A stretch of DNA of 64,000 nucleotides from Diplocloster modestus (GTDB taxonomy: Bacteria; Bacillota; Clostridia; Lachnospirales; Lachnospiraceae), in NCBI RefSeq assembly GCF_019042245.1, contig NZ_JAHQCX010000001.1, forward strand, positions 1 to 64,000. Reading direction: 5' to 3'. Under the pieces are notes generated by a model. The model did no database searches. It was not told the origin of the DNA and saw only the letters and a program-made list of their open reading frames with translations. Positions 51,505 through 61,083 of the stretch are shown piece after piece (positions within the stretch are counted from its first letter, which is position 1; each line of letters starts with the position of its first letter). The position numbers were made by a program, and so were the translations under genes.

Positions 51505-52449
51505 ATGGCAGTTTTCAGAGTGGAGCGAAATACGGGATATACCGTTATGAGCAACCACCACTTGCGCAACAAGGAATTGTCCTTAAAGGCAAAGGGCTTG
51601 TTGTCGCAAATGCTGTCTTTGCCGGAGGATTGGGATTATACCCTTGCGGGATTATCCCATATCAACCGGGAGAAGATCGACGCAATCCGCGAAGCGGTAA
51701 AGGAACTCGAAAAAGCCGGATATATCGTGCGCAGCCGGGAACGCGACGAAAAGGGACGCTTGCGGGGCGCGGATTACGTCATATACGAGCAGCCGCAGCC
51801 GCGAGAGCCGGAAGCAGCTACCAGCGGCGAACAGCCGCCTATATTGGATTTACCTACATTGGAAAATCCAACATTGGATAATCCAACGTTGGAAAAACCT
51901 ACGCAGGAAAAACCTACGTTGGAAAATCCAACGCAATTAAATAAAGATATATCAAGTAAAGAAAAATCAATTACTGATTTATCAAGTACCCATTCCTTTC
52001 CATTCCATTCCCCAAACCCCTTGCCCTTTGAGCAGGACGAAGCGGCTACGCCGCCGGAAAGGAAAAGAACGGAAGCGAAAAGCAATAGCGCAGTAGAGAT
52101 TTACAGGGAAATTATCAAGGACAATATCGAATACGACCATCTCATTCAAAACTACAAAATCGACGCAGACCGCCTAAATGAGATTGTTGACCTCATGCTG
52201 GAAACCGTCTGCACAGCCCGAAAGACAATCCGTATCGCCGGGGACGACTACCCCGCCGAACTGGTGAAATCCAAGTTTATGAAACTGAACAGCAGCCATA
52301 TTGAGTTTATTTTGGATTGCATGAAGGAAAACACAACCAAGGTGCGCAACATCAAGCAGTACCTAAAAGCGGTGCTGTTCAACGCGCCGAGTACCATTGA
52401 CAGCTACTATACCGCCCTTGTCAATCACGATTTTTACGGCGGCGAATGA
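51505..52449 (+). CDS. Replication initiator protein A (RepA N-terminal type)
   Basis: A 314-residue protein with the N-terminal winged helix of RepA/DUF6017 proteins (YTVMSNHHLRNKELSLKAKG, LPEDWDYTLAGLSHINREKI), a C-terminal DUF6017-like domain (SAVEIYREIIKDNIEYDHLI; HIEFILDCMKENTTKVRN) and, between them, a linker with short tandem repeats (LENPTLDNPTLEKPTQEKPT, about 114-150). It should start replication of the excised circle. Confidence 0.85.
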   Translation: MAVFRVERNTGYTVMSNHHLRNKELSLKAKGLLSQMLSLPEDWDYTLAGLSHINREKIDAIREAVKELEKAGYIVRSRERDEKGRLRGADYVIYEQPQPREPEAATSGEQPPILDLPTLENPTLDNPTLEKPTQEKPTLENPTQLNKDISSKEKSITDLSSTHSFPFHSPNPLPFEQDEAATPPERKRTEAKSNSAVEIYREIIKDNIEYDHLIQNYKIDADRLNEIVDLMLETVCTARKTIRIAGDDYPAELVKSKFMKLNSSHIEFILDCMKENTTKVRNIKQYLKAVLFNAPSTIDSYYTALVNHDFYGGE

Positions 52450-52485
52450 GCATAGCCGCACTTTACCGGGAAAGGAGTTGATACC

Positions 52486-52959
52486 TTGCAGGAGGAAGTA
52501 ACCCAAAAAACGATTGCCCTATACGTCAAGGTGGGAAAAGGCGCGGCGCGGCTTACCGAACAGGCGTTGCAGAAAGCAATCCGAAAGTTTTTGGAGCAGA
52601 AAAGCAAGCCCGCGCATGGGAAACAGACCATGCGCCAGCTTATGAAGCAGAACGCGGGCGTTTCCAACATCGAGATCACCGACAGCAATATTAAAGCCTT
52701 TGAGAGTACGGCGAAGAAATACAACATAGATTTTTCGCTGAAAAAGGTTAAGGGTGAACAGACCCGTTACCTTGTTTTTTTCAAAGGCCGGGACGCGGAC
52801 GTTATGACCGCAGCGTTTCAAGAGTTTTCCGCAAAGAAGCTGAACAGGGAGAAAAAGCCCTCTATCCGCAAAGCCCTTGCCGCTGCAAAGGACAAGGCGA
52901 AACAGCTTAACGCCGCCCGCGACAAGGTAAAGAAAATGGACAGGGGGCGCGAGATATGA
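52486..52959 (+). CDS. PcfB-family (DUF3801) protein
   Basis: A 157-residue protein of the PcfB family, which works with the VirD4 coupling protein to bring the relaxosome to the type IV channel. The core VSNIEITDSNIKAFESTAKKY and FFKGRDADVMTAAFQEFS are recognisable, followed by a basic tail. TTG 52486 follows AAAGGAGTTGATACC. It overlaps traG by four bases. Confidence 0.85.
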   Translation: MQEEVTQKTIALYVKVGKGAARLTEQALQKAIRKFLEQKSKPAHGKQTMRQLMKQNAGVSNIEITDSNIKAFESTAKKYNIDFSLKKVKGEQTRYLVFFKGRDADVMTAAFQEFSAKKLNREKKPSIRKALAAAKDKAKQLNAARDKVKKMDRGREI

Positions 52960-53930
52960 AGCAGTTAAACTACAAAAAGCTGATAATCCCGAATATCCCT
53001 TATGTGTTCTTTGTCTATCTCTTTGATAAAGTCGGACAGGCGGTGCGGCTTGCCCCCGGCGCGGATATTTCCGCAAAGATACTGAATATCACACAGGGAT
53101 TTTCCGCAGCCTTTGAAAACGCCTTGCCGAGCGTTTACCCGCTGGATTTGCTTGTCGGCATTGTAGGCGCGGTAATTATCCGCTTGATTGTCTACGTCAA
53201 AGGGAAAAACGCAAAGAAATACCGCAAGGGCGCGGAGTACGGCTCTGCCCGATGGGGAAACGCCGAAGATATAAAGCCCTACATAGACCCGGATTTTCAA
53301 AACAACATCATTTTGACGCAGACGGAACGGCTTACCATGAACAGCCGCCCGAAGCAGCCGAAGTACGCGAGGAATAAAAACGTCGTCGTGATCGGCGGCA
53401 GCGGCAGCGGAAAAACAAGGTTTTTCGTCAAGCCTAATTTAATGCAGCTTCATTCCTCTTACGTCTTGACAGACCCGAAAGGTACGGTTTTGATTGAGTG
53501 CGGGAAGCTGCTGCAACGGGCAGGCTACCGCATTAAGGTATTGAATACGATTAACTTCAAAAAATCCATGCACTACAACCCCTTTGTGTATATCCGCAGC
53601 GAGAAAGATATTTTGAAGCTGGTAAATACGTTGATAGCGAATACCAAAGGTGAGGGCGAAAAAAGCGCGGAGGATTTTTGGGTAAAGGCAGAACGGCTTT
53701 TGTATTGCGCGTTGGTGGGCTACATCTGGTACGAAGCCCTCGCAGCGGAAAAGAACTTTATTACCCTGTTGGAACTTATCAACGCCAGCGAAGCCCGCGA
53801 GGACGACGAGGAATATCAAAGCCCCGTCGATTTGCTGTTTGCCGACTTGGAGGAATGCGACCCCGACCATTTCGCGGTGAAGCAGTACCGAAAATATAAA
53901 TTAGCGGCGGGTGATATATGCTCTAAGTGA
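52956..53930 (+). pseudogene. VirD4/TraG coupling protein, interrupted after about 320 residues
   Basis: The N-terminal half of a T4SS coupling ATPase: two membrane segments (about 12-30 and 55-85), then GSGSGKTRFFVKPNLMQ (Walker A). Family members are about 600 residues and continue here with YKLAAGKTAKSIL. This copy breaks to YKLAAGDICSK and stops, because the serine-recombinase element is inserted after the Gly codon. Walker B and the C-terminus are missing, so conjugation should be blocked unless the insertion excises precisely. Confidence 0.9.
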
Positions 53931-53980
53931 CTTCTTAATCATGATTTTGTCATGGTTAGTGAAGCAATCACTTAGAGCAT
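53918..53980. repeat. Inverted repeat at the element's left end
   Basis: ATGCTCTAAGTGA (53918-53930) is perfectly complementary to TCACTTAGAGCAT (53968-53980), with an imperfect inner stem (CTTCTTAATCATGA/TCATGGTTAGTGAAG), followed by TTTTTG. It can be a terminator that insulates the recombinase gene, or part of the recombination site. Confidence 0.8.
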
Positions 53981-54002
53981 TTTTGTTTCAGGAGGTACAG
54001 CC

Positions 54003-55883
54003 ATGAGAAATGAAAAAATTACCCCACTGTACGAGCGCCTGAGCCGGGACGATGAGTTACAGGGCGAGAGCAATTCCATATCCAACCAAAAGCAGATGTT
54101 AGAGGATTTTGCCCGCCGGAATGGGCTGCCCAACCCTACGCACTTTACCGATGATGGTATCTCAGGCACTCGTTTTGACCGCCCCGGATTTTTGGCGATG
54201 ATGGAGGAAGTGGAGGCAGGGCGTGTAGAGGCAATCGTCATCAAGGACATGAGCCGGTTAGGACGCGACTATCTGAAGGTCGGTCAAGTTATGGAGGTTT
54301 TGCGGCAGCGCGGAGTTCGGCTGATTGCGATCAATGACGGTGTGGACAGTCTGAAAGGTGATGACGATTTTACCCCGTTCCGCAACATTATGAATGAATT
54401 TTACGCCCGTGATACCAGCCGGAAAATCCGCTCTGTGTTTAAGTCAAAAGGCATGAGTGGCAAGCACCTGACCGGCACTGTGATTTACGGCTACTTATGG
54501 GACGAAAAACGGGAGCATTGGCTGGTAGATGAGGAAGCCGCCGAAGTGGTACGCCGTATCTTCTCCCTCACGCTGGAGGGATATGGGCCTTATCAGATCG
54601 CCTGCAAATTATCCGCAGACCGGATTGAAATTCCTGTCGTACACCTTGCCCGCTTCAACGAAGGTGTGAACCGTTCAAAGCCGGTCAAAGACCCCTATGG
54701 ATGGGGATCATCTACCATCGTGAACATTTTGAAAAAACGAGAGTATTTAGGGCATACCATCAATTTCAAGACCCGCAAGCACTTTAAGGACAAGAAAAGC
54801 CACTATGTTTCTGAGGACGAATGGACGATCTTTGAGAATACCCATGAAGCCATTATCGACCAGCAGACCTTTGATTTGGCGCAGAAAATCCGCAGCAATG
54901 TACGGCGTTATCCAAACGGCTGGGGCGAAGCGGCTCCCCTCACAGGCTTGCTCTATTGTGCCGATTGCGGCGGCAAGATGTATGTCCACCGCACCAACAA
55001 TGGCAAGCGGGTTTCTCAATATACCTGTTCCAATTATACCAAAGTTCCGTGTGGGACACTATGCCATACACAACACCGTATCAATGAGAGTGCTGTTCTG
55101 ACATTGGTTTCCGACACGCTCCGGGCCATCGCTGAATATTCCAAAAATGACCGGACGGAATTTATTCACACCGTTCAGGAGACGCAGGTTGCCCAACAGA
55201 GTGCCGATATAGCGAAAAAGCGCAGGCGTCTGGCCGCTGCTCAAAAGAGAGCCGGAGAACTGGAAAAACTGATTTGCAAAATCTATGAGGACAATGCCCT
55301 CGGCAAGCTGTCGGATGCGCGATATAGGGCGCTTGATGCACAGTATGCCAAAGAGCAGGACGCACTTGAGATTGAAATTGCGGAGCTGGAAAAGGCTGTT
55401 ACCGGCTATGAGCAGAGCCAGAAATCCGCAGAGAAATTTATAGCCCTGATTGATAAGTATGAGAATTTTGACACGCTGACAAACACCATGCTCAACGAGT
55501 TTGTAGAGAAAATCCTTGTCCACGAACGCGCCCGAAAAGGCAGCCAGGACACCACGCAGGAAATTGAAATCTACTTCAATTTTTTAGGACGCTATATCCC
55601 ACCATCCTTACAGCCGGTTCCTTTAACCCCGGAGGAACAGGAAGAACTGCAGAAAAAAGAAGAACGCAAGGACAGGCTTCATCAGAATTATTTGAAGCGG
55701 AAAGCCAGCGGCGCACAGAAACAGTATGAGGACAAAATCAAGGCGAAGAAAAAAGCGGAAATGGACGCTAAGAAAGCCCTGATCCGGGCTGAGGATATGA
55801 AAAAAGGCGTTTTTTCTACTGTCGGACAGCTGCCGAAAGAAGAACCACGCAAAGGCAGCATAGCAGCCAGCGCAGCAGTCTAA
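54003..55883 (+). CDS. Large serine recombinase (TnpX-like)
   Basis: A 626-residue recombinase. The resolvase domain has its nucleophile in YERLSRDD (S14) and the DMSRLGRDYLK signature. The recombinase domain (about 165-290; GKHLTGTVIYGYLWD, WGSSTIVNILKKREYLGH) and zinc ribbon (CADCGGKMYV, YTCSNY, CGTLC; about 318-358) follow, then a coiled coil (about 380-475). It should excise the element as a circle and reinsert it. AGGAGGTACAGCC precedes the ATG. TnpV is encoded 26 bases downstream. Confidence 0.95.
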   Translation: MRNEKITPLYERLSRDDELQGESNSISNQKQMLEDFARRNGLPNPTHFTDDGISGTRFDRPGFLAMMEEVEAGRVEAIVIKDMSRLGRDYLKVGQVMEVLRQRGVRLIAINDGVDSLKGDDDFTPFRNIMNEFYARDTSRKIRSVFKSKGMSGKHLTGTVIYGYLWDEKREHWLVDEEAAEVVRRIFSLTLEGYGPYQIACKLSADRIEIPVVHLARFNEGVNRSKPVKDPYGWGSSTIVNILKKREYLGHTINFKTRKHFKDKKSHYVSEDEWTIFENTHEAIIDQQTFDLAQKIRSNVRRYPNGWGEAAPLTGLLYCADCGGKMYVHRTNNGKRVSQYTCSNYTKVPCGTLCHTQHRINESAVLTLVSDTLRAIAEYSKNDRTEFIHTVQETQVAQQSADIAKKRRRLAAAQKRAGELEKLICKIYEDNALGKLSDARYRALDAQYAKEQDALEIEIAELEKAVTGYEQSQKSAEKFIALIDKYENFDTLTNTMLNEFVEKILVHERARKGSQDTTQEIEIYFNFLGRYIPPSLQPVPLTPEEQEELQKKEERKDRLHQNYLKRKASGAQKQYEDKIKAKKKAEMDAKKALIRAEDMKKGVFSTVGQLPKEEPRKGSIAASAAV

Positions 55884-55909
55884 TCATCACGAAGCAAAGG
55901 AGAATGAAT

Positions 55910-56263
55910 ATGAGTAAGTTGACTTACATTCGTTGTGGAGATTATGATATACCCAACCTAAAACTTTCTGAACAGCCGGAAACTTCTATCGGCAAGTACG
56001 GCAGAATGCGAAAATCCTACCTAAAGGAACATCGCCCCATTCTCTACAACCATCTGCTGATGAGCGAGAAGCTGTATCCACACCTGTTAGAGATTGAGCG
56101 GACAGCACAGGGGCGTGTGGAAACCATGTTGCCTCACATGATGGAAGTTGCGGGTGTCACGGAGGAACTGAAAGCCTGTGACCCTATGCGCTGGATGGGG
56201 CTGATGAACACGCTGAAAGCGCAGGCAGAAGAAATCATATTAGCAGAATTGATTAACGACTGA
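55910..56263 (+). CDS. tnpV: TnpV family protein
   Basis: A 117-residue protein of the TnpV family first described on Tn4451, recognised from GKYGRMRKSYLKEHRPILYN and MRWMGLMNTLKAQAEEIILAE. Its role is not established, though some relatives look like excision helpers. ATG 55910 is preferred over 55904 from the AAAGGAG spacing. The terminator at 56293 follows. Confidence 0.82.
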   Translation: MSKLTYIRCGDYDIPNLKLSEQPETSIGKYGRMRKSYLKEHRPILYNHLLMSEKLYPHLLEIERTAQGRVETMLPHMMEVAGVTEELKACDPMRWMGLMNTLKAQAEEIILAELIND

Positions 56264-56292
56264 TTCCCTAACAATAAATTACAATATAATCA

Positions 56293-56334
56293 AAAAGACG
56301 AAGTTAGTGTAAATAGACTGACTTCATCTTTTTT
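56293..56334. terminator. Bidirectional terminator between tnpV and araC-like gene
   Basis: GACGAAGTTAGT pairs with ACTGACTTCATC with small bulges, flanked by an A-run on the left and a T-run on the right, so it can act on both strands. Confidence 0.75.
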
Positions 56335-57307
56335 GATTCCTATATTCTTCTGGGGATTTTCCATAAACTTTACGGAAAGTGGCCGCAAATTTACTTGCAT
56401 TGGCATAGCCCAAATGCTCTGCAATATTGCCGATTGTCAAATTCGGTTTTGACATCAATAAAAGCGCATACCGCATTTTTGCCTGTCGGATATAAGCCCC
56501 AATAGGAACACCATACATGGCTTTGAATGATTCTCGAAGTTTGGTCTGCCCCATTGCTGCTATTTTGCAAAGCTGCGAGAGTTCTGGTGGGTTTAAAATA
56601 TTCTGTTCAATAGCCAGACGTACAGATTCCAGCGCCTTTTTCTCTTGTTTGGAAAGAGACTGGTGTTTAGATGCTATCTCCTGTCGCTGTTTATGAAAGT
56701 TGCCTGCCACAATAGAAAGCAGTTCACCTACTTTGCTTTCGTAGTAAAGACGGGAGGTTTCGCCAGCAATCAGTTTATCCCGTATCTGCAAAAACAGGGT
56801 TCCAATTTCCGGGGTATTATAATCAAAAGCTTTCCAATCATAAACCTCTGCATAGTCAAAATCGTCCGGGGTAAAACGGTCTTGCAGATTTTTCTCTATG
56901 TAATCTTCAAACAGCAAAACTGACGCATAGCTGATTGGTATATTGGGTTGATATAATACTCGCCCCTGTGACGGCTTATTTAGATAAAGGTGGATTCCCT
57001 CTGTGATAGGTTGGGCTTTCCGCCCATTCTGGATCAGGGTAACACCGCCGGATTCCAAATAATAAATTTTCACCAGCTTTTGATTGATCTCATATTTGCG
57101 TTCCATTGAGGCGTATGGTATCCAGCTTCCGGTTGACAGGAATAATCCATCTGTCGGTTGAACCTGATAGATATTTCCATAGCCTTGTCTGTTTTGCGGC
57201 TGCAAGGTGCAGATTCCATTATGATTATCCTGTCGAAAATGATAATCATGCAGATAAAAAGAAGCATCCCCTAATTCGTGCGCGGCCTGTGTAGAATCGG
57301 TCTGCAT
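56324..57307 (-). CDS. AraC-family transcriptional regulator
   Basis: A 327-residue regulator with an N-terminal cupin-like sensor and a C-terminal pair of HTHs (LSQLCKIAAMGQTKLRESFK; LTIGNIAEHLGYANASKFAATFRK and the AraC signature YGKSPEEYR). It is divergent from the ECF/ABC operon and most likely activates it in response to the transported ligand, as YbtA-type regulators do. I chose ATG 57307; a GTG at 57316 is also possible. Confidence 0.88.
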   Translation of the reverse strand: MQTDSTQAAHELGDASFYLHDYHFRQDNHNGICTLQPQNRQGYGNIYQVQPTDGLFLSTGSWIPYASMERKYEINQKLVKIYYLESGGVTLIQNGRKAQPITEGIHLYLNKPSQGRVLYQPNIPISYASVLLFEDYIEKNLQDRFTPDDFDYAEVYDWKAFDYNTPEIGTLFLQIRDKLIAGETSRLYYESKVGELLSIVAGNFHKQRQEIASKHQSLSKQEKKALESVRLAIEQNILNPPELSQLCKIAAMGQTKLRESFKAMYGVPIGAYIRQAKMRYALLLMSKPNLTIGNIAEHLGYANASKFAATFRKVYGKSPEEYRNQKR

Positions 57308-57601
57308 CCTGCTCACCCCCGTTTCTTATGTAGTCGGAATAATCCGCAGTATCTTTTTTTATGCTCCAAAATGTCGCAAAGGCTGTCAGCAAAACCACAA
57401 AAAGCACTGATATATCCGGTTGTTTTTCCACTTTTAACTCCTGTTTTGACCTTTTTTGCCGGATTTGACACCCAAAAAATCACTGAGTAGAATGACATTA
57501 CTGGCTGGTTAGCTGACTCTAATCACAGCAATTCTATCACGATTTTGTGCGTAGGTCAATGAGGCTTCTGCCAGCAAATAATAAATAGGAGGACGTTGAA
57601 A
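57308..57601. other. Divergent regulatory region of the transport cassette
   Basis: About 290 bases between the AraC-like gene and the ECF operon. I see no clear sigma-A promoter or gene I trust. It should contain the binding sites for the regulator. Confidence 0.4.
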
Positions 57602-58207
57602 ATGTCTAATTCACAACAAATGAAAAAAGGGCTGTCTGTGCGTGATTTGATTACCACCGGCATCCTTGCTGCTTTGTACATGGTATGCGCCATGATTGGC
57701 GAGGCTATCTTTGGGTTCTTCCCTGTACTGACTTTCCTTTGCCCGCTGTCTATTGCGCTGCTGTGCGGCCCGGTTTATATGCTGATACTGGCGAAGGTGC
57801 CGAAGCATGGCCCAATCATTGTCACCGGTATTTTGGTAGGAGGTGTACTGTTCGTACTCGGTATGTACTGGTCTATGTGTTTGGCATATTGTATTCTCGG
57901 CGTTGTGGCCGATCTGCTGGCCGGTTCCGGGAACTTTAGAAACAAAGGGCGTAACCTGTTGTCCTACATGATTTTTGTTCTCAGCCCAGTTTTCTCCTAC
58001 GGTATGCTTTGGTTTGACCGCGACGCCTATGTGCAATATTTGGTAGAAAAGGGAACAGAACAGACCTATATGGACACAATGGTTTCAACCGCGCAAAACT
58101 GGATGCTCCCGGCAATGATTATCGGCGTGTTGATCTGTGCTGCTATCAGCGGTCTTGTAGGCCAGAAACTATTGAAAAAGCATTTTGAAAAGGCCGGAGT
58201 AGTGTAA
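57602..58207 (+). CDS. MptD/Trep_Strep-family ECF S-component
   Basis: A 201-residue membrane protein with about six hydrophobic segments (LITTGILAALYMVCAMIGEA; PLSIALLCGPVYMLILAKV; GILVGGVLFVLGMYWSM; and others). It belongs to the TIGR02185 group of ECF substrate-binding subunits. Its substrate is unknown. The next gene starts at its stop, and the cassette encodes T and A components. ATG 57602 follows AGGAGG with good spacing. Confidence 0.85.
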   Translation: MSNSQQMKKGLSVRDLITTGILAALYMVCAMIGEAIFGFFPVLTFLCPLSIALLCGPVYMLILAKVPKHGPIIVTGILVGGVLFVLGMYWSMCLAYCILGVVADLLAGSGNFRNKGRNLLSYMIFVLSPVFSYGMLWFDRDAYVQYLVEKGTEQTYMDTMVSTAQNWMLPAMIIGVLICAAISGLVGQKLLKKHFEKAGVV

Positions 58208-58947
58208 TGGAGATGCAACTGCAAACAAAAGACACACTTGCCACATTACATTTAGACCCTCGCACAAAACTATATCTGTTGATCGTCGGAAATGTTGCGT
58301 TGTTCCTTGCGCCCTCTTTACTCTATGAGATTGCGCTGGTTGTATGCGTTGTGATTCTCGGCATCCTTGTAGGAGCAAAGCGGTTTACGGTAAGAATGGC
58401 TGCTGTCTATGCGGGAATGGTTGTTCTGCATATCATTGGAACAAATTATTTGACAGGGACTTTGCAGATTGCGATTGTAACATTTACCGTATTTATCCGT
58501 AAAATCTTTCCTTGTGCCATGCTCGGAGGTATTTTAGTCAGCACGACAAGGGTAAATGAATTTATGGCGGCCATGAACCGTATTCATATGCCAAAAGCAA
58601 TGGTTATTCCTCTGACGGTCATGCTCCGCTATTTTCCTATGGTGCATGAGGATTGGGGCTATATCAGCGACGCCATGCGGATGCGCGATGTAGCTCCAAC
58701 CGTCAAAAGTCTGCTGACCCATCCGGCCCGAACAGTGGAATGTATCTATGTTCCGATGATGATGTCAGCACTGAAAGTGGCGGATGAATTGTCGGCGGCG
58801 GCTGTTACAAGGGGGCTGGAAAATCCGAAGCCCCGAACCTGCTTGCAGGAAATCCACTTTAGTGTTGCGGATGCCGTATGCTTTATCCTGTTCACTTTGT
58901 TTATGTCAGTGTCAATCTGGCTGAAATTGAAAGGGGGTGCAGGCTAA
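58207..58947 (+). CDS. ECF transporter T-component (EcfT-like)
   Basis: A 246-residue transmembrane coupling subunit. It has the typical DPRTKL start and the ATPase-contact motifs near AMNRIHMPKAMVIPL and AAAVTRGLENPKP. It overlaps both neighbours by one base (TAATG), so S, T and A are coupled. Confidence 0.9.
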   Translation: MEMQLQTKDTLATLHLDPRTKLYLLIVGNVALFLAPSLLYEIALVVCVVILGILVGAKRFTVRMAAVYAGMVVLHIIGTNYLTGTLQIAIVTFTVFIRKIFPCAMLGGILVSTTRVNEFMAAMNRIHMPKAMVIPLTVMLRYFPMVHEDWGYISDAMRMRDVAPTVKSLLTHPARTVECIYVPMMMSALKVADELSAAAVTRGLENPKPRTCLQEIHFSVADAVCFILFTLFMSVSIWLKLKGGAG

Positions 58948-60440
58948 TGATCCGTTTTGACAAGGTTTCTTTTACCTATCAGGAATCATTACAAAATGGC
59001 GGACTGCGCGATGTTGATTTGACAATCAACAAAGGCGAGTGTGTGCTGTTGTGTGGGCGAAGCGGCTGTGGGAAAACCACATTGACCCGTCTTGTGAATG
59101 GCCTGATTCCATACTTTTATCCGGGAGAAGTCACCGGAACAACCTATGTTGACGGTAAAAATATACAGGATTATCCCATATATGAAGTGTCCGAGTATGT
59201 GGGGTCTGTATTCCAAAATCCACGCTCTCAATTTTTTAATGTAGATACAGACAGTGAAATCTCCTTTGGAATGGAAAATCTGACTTATCCAAGGGAAAAA
59301 ATGAAAGAACGCATTTCAAAGACAGTTGCGGATTTAGATATAGCACATCTGACGGGGAGAAGCATATTTGAATTGTCTGGCGGTGAAAAACAAAAGGTGG
59401 CGTTTGCGTCCATCTATGCTATGTCTCCGAGTATTTACTTGTTAGATGAACCATCGTCCAATCTGGATATGGATGCTATTGAGGATTTGCGGCGTACACT
59501 TGAACTCCTAAAGAAACAAGGCAAGACCATTCTAATTGCAGAACATAGGATTTATTATCTGAGGGAATTAGTTGACCGCATTGCGTATATGGAAAACGGG
59601 GCTATATCTGCTGTGTTTTCTCCAAGCCAGTTTCTTTCTATTCCTGAAGAACAGCGGCATAGTATGGGACTTCGCGCTTTAGATTTGTCAAAGGTACAGC
59701 CAAGGGCCTTTGCTGAAAATTCTCAAAAGCCGATTTTGGAAGTCAGGAACTTATCCTTGTTCTATAAGAAAAAACTGGTTCTGGACGATTTGAATTTGAG
59801 TGCGGCACCGGGAGAAATCATAGGAATTATCGGCCATAACGGAGCCGGGAAATCTACATTTTCCAGAACACTATGCGGCCTGCACACAAACTGTACGGGA
59901 CAAATTCTTTGGGATGGTAAAGAACTGAACGCAAAGAGCCGGTTAAAACGCTCCTATATGGTGATGCAGGACGTAAGCTATCAGTTATTTGCCGATACAT
60001 TGGAAAAGGAATGTGTATTTGGAATTAAGCATCCTGATCTGGATGCAGCAAAACAGGCAATGGAACGGCTGGGTATTTATGAGTACCGTACTCATCATCC
60101 CAATACACTTTCCGGGGGGCAGAAGCAGCGTGCAGCCGTGGCGGTCAGTATGGTATGCCGTAAGGATGTTTTAATTTTTGATGAACCAACTAGCGGACTT
60201 GATTATGACAGCATGATTCAGGTTGCGGGGTTATTTCAAACGCTTTCCAAAATGGGAAAGGTAATTTTTGTTGTAACCCATGATTACGAATTTTTAGCGG
60301 CAGCCTGTACAAGAGTGATTCATTTAGATAACGGAAAACAGCAGGAAGATTACCCACTTTCCCCCGACAATCTGCATCGACTACATGATTTTTTCTTGCG
60401 GTCAGAAAGGAGGCAGAACCTTGAGGAGAATGGAAAATGA
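58947..60440 (+). CDS. ECF transporter double ATPase (EcfA-like)
   Basis: A 497-residue fusion of two ATPase domains. The first has GRSGCGKTTL and LSGGEKQK, the second GHNGAGKSTF and LSGGQKQR with FDEPTSGLDYD. Fused EcfA1-A2 proteins serve a single transporter. ATG 58947 overlaps EcfT. Confidence 0.93.
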   Translation: MIRFDKVSFTYQESLQNGGLRDVDLTINKGECVLLCGRSGCGKTTLTRLVNGLIPYFYPGEVTGTTYVDGKNIQDYPIYEVSEYVGSVFQNPRSQFFNVDTDSEISFGMENLTYPREKMKERISKTVADLDIAHLTGRSIFELSGGEKQKVAFASIYAMSPSIYLLDEPSSNLDMDAIEDLRRTLELLKKQGKTILIAEHRIYYLRELVDRIAYMENGAISAVFSPSQFLSIPEEQRHSMGLRALDLSKVQPRAFAENSQKPILEVRNLSLFYKKKLVLDDLNLSAAPGEIIGIIGHNGAGKSTFSRTLCGLHTNCTGQILWDGKELNAKSRLKRSYMVMQDVSYQLFADTLEKECVFGIKHPDLDAAKQAMERLGIYEYRTHHPNTLSGGQKQRAAVAVSMVCRKDVLIFDEPTSGLDYDSMIQVAGLFQTLSKMGKVIFVVTHDYEFLAAACTRVIHLDNGKQQEDYPLSPDNLHRLHDFFLRSERRQNLEENGK

Positions 60441-61083
60441 CCTCCTGTTCTTCCATGAGCTGATTGGTAACTGTTCCGTTGAAAAGGATTCAAAGATATA
60501 TACAATTTCTCCCAAATTTGGGAAAGGCACCATGCAGAGCTTTGAAGTGATGCCTGGTGCTGAAATTGTTTATAGCAATGTTCATATCACAACTCCAATT
60601 CAAAAAAATATCCAATGTATAGATCGTTTTATTGAAGTCACCTATTGCTTTCATGGGCGAGTGAATATGCTGTTCAGCGACCAGCCGGAGATGATTATGA
60701 GCGACCATTATATTTCTGTTTTCAATGGTGCAAGCCACCTGAAAAGCTGTGATTTTGGAGAAGAACCTTTTGTTGGTGTTTCAGTGGTGGCTTATCTGCC
60801 GCAGATCATAAACAGCCTGAATATCATGCTGGGGACAATCGCGTTTGACGAGGACATGGATTTTCAAGGACTTTTTACAGCGGGCGGATGCTTTATAGCA
60901 CCCGCAACAAAAAGTGTGGAGCATATTTTTACCGAACTGCTCTTGCTGCCGGAACAGTACCGCAATTACCTTATGCGTATTAAAGTCATGGAACTATTGC
61001 TATACCTGGTTGGCAAAATGGAGTATCGGACAGATTTTGGAATTTCACTATTCCGCAAGGAGGAGATGAATTGTAATGAGTGA
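60421..61083 (+). CDS. AraC-sensor-like protein without HTH
   Basis: A 220-residue protein that resembles only the N-terminal ligand-binding part of AraC regulators (MENDLLFFHELIGNCS; FEVMPGAEIVYSNVHITTP; IEVTYCFHGRVNML; YRNYLMRIKVMELLLYLVGK). It ends where the DNA-binding domain would begin. TTG 60421 has AGGAGG seven bases upstream, while ATG 60430 has none. It may sense the ligand and pair with the full-length regulator. Confidence 0.7.
   Translation: MRRMENDLLFFHELIGNCSVEKDSKIYTISPKFGKGTMQSFEVMPGAEIVYSNVHITTPIQKNIQCIDRFIEVTYCFHGRVNMLFSDQPEMIMSDHYISVFNGASHLKSCDFGEEPFVGVSVVAYLPQIINSLNIMLGTIAFDEDMDFQGLFTAGGCFIAPATKSVEHIFTELLLLPEQYRNYLMRIKVMELLLYLVGKMEYRTDFGISLFRKEEMNCNE

Noticed and set aside
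51117-51881. 254-residue frame overlapping the start of the conjugative element
   Set aside because: It overlaps the Cys-rich gene and the RepA gene in another frame, and those have good ribosome sites and known family patterns.
57313-57498. 61-residue minus-strand frame before the AraC gene
   Set aside because: It overlaps the AraC start, has no clear ribosome site and lies in the likely regulatory region; I could not support it as a gene.
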